Shown piece after piece: positions 60,201 through 64,000 of a stretch of DNA of 64,000 nt (position 1 is the stretch's first letter; each line of letters starts with the position of its first letter). Under the pieces are notes generated by a model. The model had not been told where the DNA came from. It ran no database searches and saw only the letters and a program-made list of their open reading frames with translations. The translations under genes were made by a program, and so were the position numbers. This stretch comes from Yamagishiella unicocca (lineage: Eukaryota > Chlorophyta > Chlorophyceae > Chlamydomonadales > Volvocaceae), in the NCBI GenBank assembly GCA_003116995.1, contig BDSL01000081.1, positions 293,501-357,500 of the forward strand. The letters run 5' to 3'.

Positions 60201-62856
60201 AACTCGCGCAATTAGGGTTGTCCTGTAGCTCAACACTTGATTCTGCAGGAGGTAACGCTGGCAAACGAGGACTGAATAGCAGCCGGGAGGGTGGGCGGCG
60301 CGGCGCGGATGTTCCTGCGCCGGATAGTAAAGCGCGCCGGAGGCAGGACGCGCGCCGGGTCACTCACTCCCGCCCTTCTTGTCCTTCTTCGCGCCTGGCC
60401 CCTTGGCCCCAGACCCTGCCTCACGCTCCGCTGCTGCCGCCGCCGCTGCCCCTCGGATGCTGCCGCCCTTGGGCCCAGGCCTGACGCCAATGCCTCCCCC
60501 AGCGCGCGCTGCAGCAGGTGGGACCCCGAGCGCGCGTTACGAGGAGGTGGTGGAGGCGCGTGGCGGGAAGACAGGCGCGTGCAGACGGTTCATGGCAGCG
60601 GGCCGACAACTCGCAACGTCCGGGCCCGTCCCCGCACACGATACAAACCCGGATGGACGACCGCGCGCCATGCATTCTGAGTCATAATGCCTATCCAGCG
60701 CGCCATACAGTACCCCACGCAGCATTCCATAATCATATCCCAACCACACCGGCGCCCTGCCCCAGCTAGGCCTCAGCCGCGCGCCCGCCCACCTGAAGGC
60801 TTCCCGTTCTGATGCTGCGCCTTGCTTTGCTGCGCCTGCGCCTTGGCCTGCGCCTGCACCTGCGCCTGCTGCGCGCGCGCGGCCGCCGCCGCCGCTACCG
60901 CCTCCCGGCAGACCTTGACCTGCCGCTCCGCCTCCTGGACCTGCGTGGTGCGGCCCCAGACAATGATAGCGTTCCGGATTGCAGCGCAGAACGCGTCAAC
61001 CATCCATACGGCCGCCTTCTATGGTGCCGCCCGCCCCTTGCGCAGCCCGAAAGCGTCATGTGTAGTAGTGCCCGCGGTGCCAAGTCAGTCGCGCGATGTA
61101 GCCCCAACCAGATCCATCCTCCCAAGGCCCTGCATTGCCACATGTGACCAGCATGCGTGTCCTCGCTGCCCCCTCACTCTCTCCTCCTCGCCCACCTGCA
61201 GCGCTGCTTCGCTCCGCTTCTGCTGGTGCGCCTGCGTGGCCGCCTGGATCTGCCCCTCGAGCAGCGCCTCCTGCTGCTGCACTGCCTCCACCTCGTCCCG
61301 CAGGGAAGCCAGTCGAGCCTAGGAGCACGTGTGGGCGCAAGGACGCGGACGCAGTGGGCAACAAGGAAAGGGGAGCGCAGACGAGTGTGGACGTTGGGAC
61401 CTAGGTGCGCTGCTGGTCGGCTGCCGGTTGGTGGCATGACCGAGCGCGCTGGTGCTCGTGAGCAGCTGCCGTAGCAGATACGCAGCATACGATACCCGTG
61501 GCTTGCGGCATTTCCTGGTCATCTGCTCTGACATGACCCTAAAACCCTTGAGCCCACCCTTCATAACCTCTTCATATTAGCGAACGTGCACAGCCCGTAG
61601 GGAGCCGCTCCGCCCTGCCGCCACTCTTTCACTGCACCGACACGCCCTGCGCCGCCAGCCGTCCCGGGTCCTGGGCGTCAGCGGTCGCCCCGACCCACAT
61701 CCCCACCCACATTCCTGCCCACATTCCGACCCGCATTCCGACCCACATCCCCACCCGCATCGCGACGGTCGCAGAGTCCCAGCTGACCCCATGCGGTCAT
61801 TGCCGCCGCGGCATCAGCACAGGCCAGCAGCGTGCCTCTGCTTCCGATGCTCACTCAATACCGACAGGCGCGTCCGGCACGACCCAGAGCCAAGAACCCC
61901 CGCCCAGCCGCCCCCACGGGCAGATCCAACCCTGGCATGCGGCGCCAGCTGCGCCTCCCCGCTGCGTGCCTCCAGCGGCTCCATGGCTGCCACAGACCCT
62001 AGCCCCCACCGAGTCTGCTCACCCAACCCTCGCTCCGACCACCCAGCTCCCAGTGGCTGGCCCCACCTGCAGGCTGTCCACGCTCTCCACCCCGCCAGTG
62101 CCATCCGGCAGCGGGCTCAGGACCCCCGTGCTGGCGTTGAACGCCATGCCCGCCTGCGCCGCCGCTTTGGCCGCTTTGGCCGCCGCCTCCTCGGCACTGC
62201 GGGTCATGGTGCGCACCGACTCTTCCAGGCTGGCGCGGTCGGCTGTCCCAGAAGGGAGCGGTCAGGACAGGGAGGGGCACAACGTCTCATGATGTGGCCG
62301 CAACTTGTGAAATGGGTTGGGGCGAATGCAAGTCGGGCGGGGGGTTGGGGGAAGGGACAAGCCACTTAAAGACATGCTAGGTAAGCGGGCCGGGCCCAGA
62401 TGGGCGGGAGGTCCAGGGAAAGGCTCCGGCCAGCCAGAGCTTCCACTCCCCGCTGTTCGATCGCAACGTCTTCCCATACAAGCAGAAGGGCCAGCTGTAG
62501 GCACTGGCCGCAAGTCGAGTGCTAAAGCGGCTGTGTCCGCTCCAAGCAGGCACAGAGGTTCCCTACGTAGATTCAAGAGCAGTGTTGCTCGTGCATTCCA
62601 CCAGGCCCGGGGCCGGTCTCCGCGAGTATCCTAGGGACCCGAACCCCGCTCCTCTGGTAAAGCGACGCGAAACACATCGGCAGCCATTTAGACAATTGTG
62701 TTGCGGATTATTTTAAAAAGGGAGATTTTGCAGCATGCGTAATGCGACCGATCATTCAGGCCCCCACGCACGACTGGCGAGTCATCGCGAGTCGCATGCT
62801 CTATACATAGGCTCCAACGCACCTTCCGATGGCCCGGCAGGGTGCACAAACGTCAT
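57208..62856 (-). CDS. Glutamine-rich coiled-coil protein with two Tudor-like modules
   Basis: Exons in phase: 62856-62823 (tentative start), 62242-62067, 61318-61196, 60940-60793, 60508-60368, 59947-57723, 57348-57208; 995 residues in total. Exons 2-4 are helical and Ala/Gln/Glu-rich (SLRDEVEAVQQQEALLEGQI), likely a coiled coil. Then a basic stretch (KKDKKGG) leads into a Tudor-like module: LKGRRLALLWPEDGTWWDGV, VVEHDGTSAKHNARIYYE, EEVALLDL. About 650 residues follow, mostly Gln-rich. The end, across intron 6, is a second Tudor/agenet-like module: GRQVAVFYDVEGVWMQGRV, LSVQYDEGSADHFHPAQ. Tudor modules bind methylated histones or proteins, and poly-Gln tracts are common in transcription regulators, so a chromatin role is inferred. 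SGF29-like (coiled coil plus tandem Tudor) is an alternative but the spacing differs. The first 34-nt exon is supported only by phase and a GTGCGT donor. Confidence 0.75.
57927..58680 (-). repeat. Poly-glutamine coding tract (CAG/CAA)
   Basis: Long CAG/CAA runs interrupted by Leu, His, Met, Ala and Val, in the big exon of the Tudor-like gene. The CAG/CAA mix points to protein-level selection rather than pure CAG slippage. Antisense leucine-, alanine- or cysteine-rich frames here are shadows. Confidence 0.95.
59070..59262 (-). repeat. Second poly-glutamine coding tract
   Basis: Repeats of LQQQQ- and QQMQQ-type units encoded by CAG/CAA, separated from the first tract by Gly/Met/Pro-rich sequence (58690-59060). 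Confidence 0.95.
59957..60112. repeat. Tandem ggtgggggagggagc-type repeat, Tudor gene intron 5
   Basis: About ten degenerate units, with gggtacc variants, next to the acceptor of the large exon at 59947. Confidence 0.85.
61693..61765. repeat. 12-bp tandem repeat, Tudor gene intron 2
   Basis: About six degenerate units of cccacatcc/ccgacccgcatt. Confidence 0.75.
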
Positions 62857-64000
62857 GCTGGCATCCGTTCGGTATGGAGATGGTCCCTGCACGACAACGG
62901 ATGCCAGGCGAGAAGTCTCGGCAAGCATGGCGTGCGCAGGGCGGCTTGCAGAAGACCCTGCTCCTAAGAGGCTTTGACGCGTCCAAGGGAGCATATGTAG
63001 ACATGGCGGCATTGCCTCGGAATTGCCCGTTCCGGCTCACACTGCAGCGGTCAGCATCCGGTCAAGACTTGCCTGTATCTCAAAAGGAGCTATCACGGCG
63101 CTTCGCTGTGGCCACATCGCAGCTGGTATCATCATGTTTGTTGTCTGAGGCTGCACTTGTGCCTGCCCGAACGGGCACTGGCAGTATTGTCGCCTGCGTT
63201 AACGACCCCAGGTCAGCGGCGACCAGGCCACCCTGGCCCGTCAAGGCAGCTAAATGCCCTCACCCTGTGAAAGGACATTGCATATGGTAGGGCATTTGTC
63301 CTGGAAAAACGGCCTGCTGCATCTTTCCCGGTCAGCAACTTAAGTTGGGCCTCAGGACCGCTGGCAGTGGCATCCCATGGCGGTACCAATCCGATGTAAG
63401 GGTCCGTTCGAGCATCCGATGATCGCTTCAAGGAAATCTCCTGGGCCGTTGGGAGGAACACTTCGGCGACGGTACGGGCATCCTGCCGCCGTACTTATTC
63501 CAATAAGAAGTTTGATACGTTTCGGGCTTATAAAATATAATCCAAGAGTTATAATTATTTCCAAATAAGTGCGATAAGAAGGATGATGCCGATATCCTAC
63601 CCCAAACTTCATGCATACGAACACCCTAGTCCGGGCGCACCCAACCCCCACACTTTGCTTGGCGGCTCGCCCCTTTGCGACTGACGTATGCTTTCCACTC
63701 CTACGATTTGAATTCATCGTGCATCCTTGGTCCAGGTGATTGACAGGGTGATGCGCCAAGAGCGCTTAGAGCCCTTGAAGCCCAGCCCGGCCCCCCGGGC
63801 AGCCCAGTGGTTGTGGAGCCAGGTGTGGTCCCTGCGATAAGGCCTGTGGACGTCACTGGCACTACATATCTAGGAAAGATTGGCAGCCTTACACCTTGGC
63901 AACCAGCACTGCGAGTATGCGAGCTAGGAACCATCAACTCTGCATGCATGGTCCTTGGGCGAAAGCCATTGGGTTATAAGCACGACTCCTGTACTTCAAG
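62857..64000. other. Right edge: no gene confidently identified
   Basis: Likely contains the promoter of the Tudor-like gene. Several moderate open frames on both strands (for example 62829-63290 plus, 63701-63949 minus) lack recognisable domains. Composition is less GC-rich, with an AT-rich patch at 63500-63570. Confidence 0.4.

Overview
The window is nuclear DNA of a GC-rich green alga, most likely a volvocine/chlamydomonadalean species. The evidence is: many short GC-rich introns with GT..AG ends; Gly/Ala/Pro/Gln-rich inserts between conserved protein blocks; interstitial copies of the Chlamydomonas-type telomere unit TTTTAGGG; candidate TGTAA poly(A) signals; and plant-type products (a chlorophyllase-like hydrolase and a short protein resembling plant complex I subunits). 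The species call is inference. I see no bacterial operon, CRISPR array, rRNA or tRNA.

Layout. (1) Positions 1-3536, plus strand: 3' part of a C2-domain protein with a transmembrane segment near its C terminus; its 5' end lies outside the window. (2) 3537-7450: gene-poor sequence between two convergent genes. (3) 45452-7451, minus strand: one giant VPS13 gene. I assembled 62 exons by matching splice phases. They join into one open frame of 18,126 nt (6,041 residues) from the chorein N terminus to a stop at 7451-7453. In order it carries the chorein/VPS13 N terminus, a long repeating-beta-groove part with an inserted PH domain, four WRP-x-GY (Vps62/DUF946-like) repeats, a VAB-type region with a C2-like segment and a dysferlin (DysF) insertion, the VPS13/ATG2-like C-terminal helices, a PH-like domain and two more WRP-x-GY repeats. 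(4) 47457-46867, minus: a small intronless coiled-coil orphan. (5) 53125-48087, minus: a nine-exon chlorophyllase-like alpha/beta hydrolase with GHSRGG, a catalytic Asp and His, a twin-arginine-like leader and a long C-terminal extension. (6) 53602-55178, plus: a five-exon, 125-residue protein, probably a mitochondrial complex I accessory subunit, divergent from the hydrolase across 476 bp. (7) About 62856-57208, minus: a coiled-coil, glutamine-rich protein with two Tudor-like modules.

The genes do not look like a functional cluster. VPS13 is a bridge-type lipid transfer protein at membrane contact sites, and the first gene (C2 plus membrane anchor) may also act at membranes, but their adjacency is not evidence of partnership. 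The most unusual structure is in the introns. A superfamily of short dispersed repeats sharing an end like CACGGGTYTTCCTYG followed by AACCC occurs in VPS13 and hydrolase introns, nearly always with that end facing the nearest exon. Several introns also carry minisatellites (67 bp x7, 28 bp x7, 24 bp x about 29, 42 bp x3).
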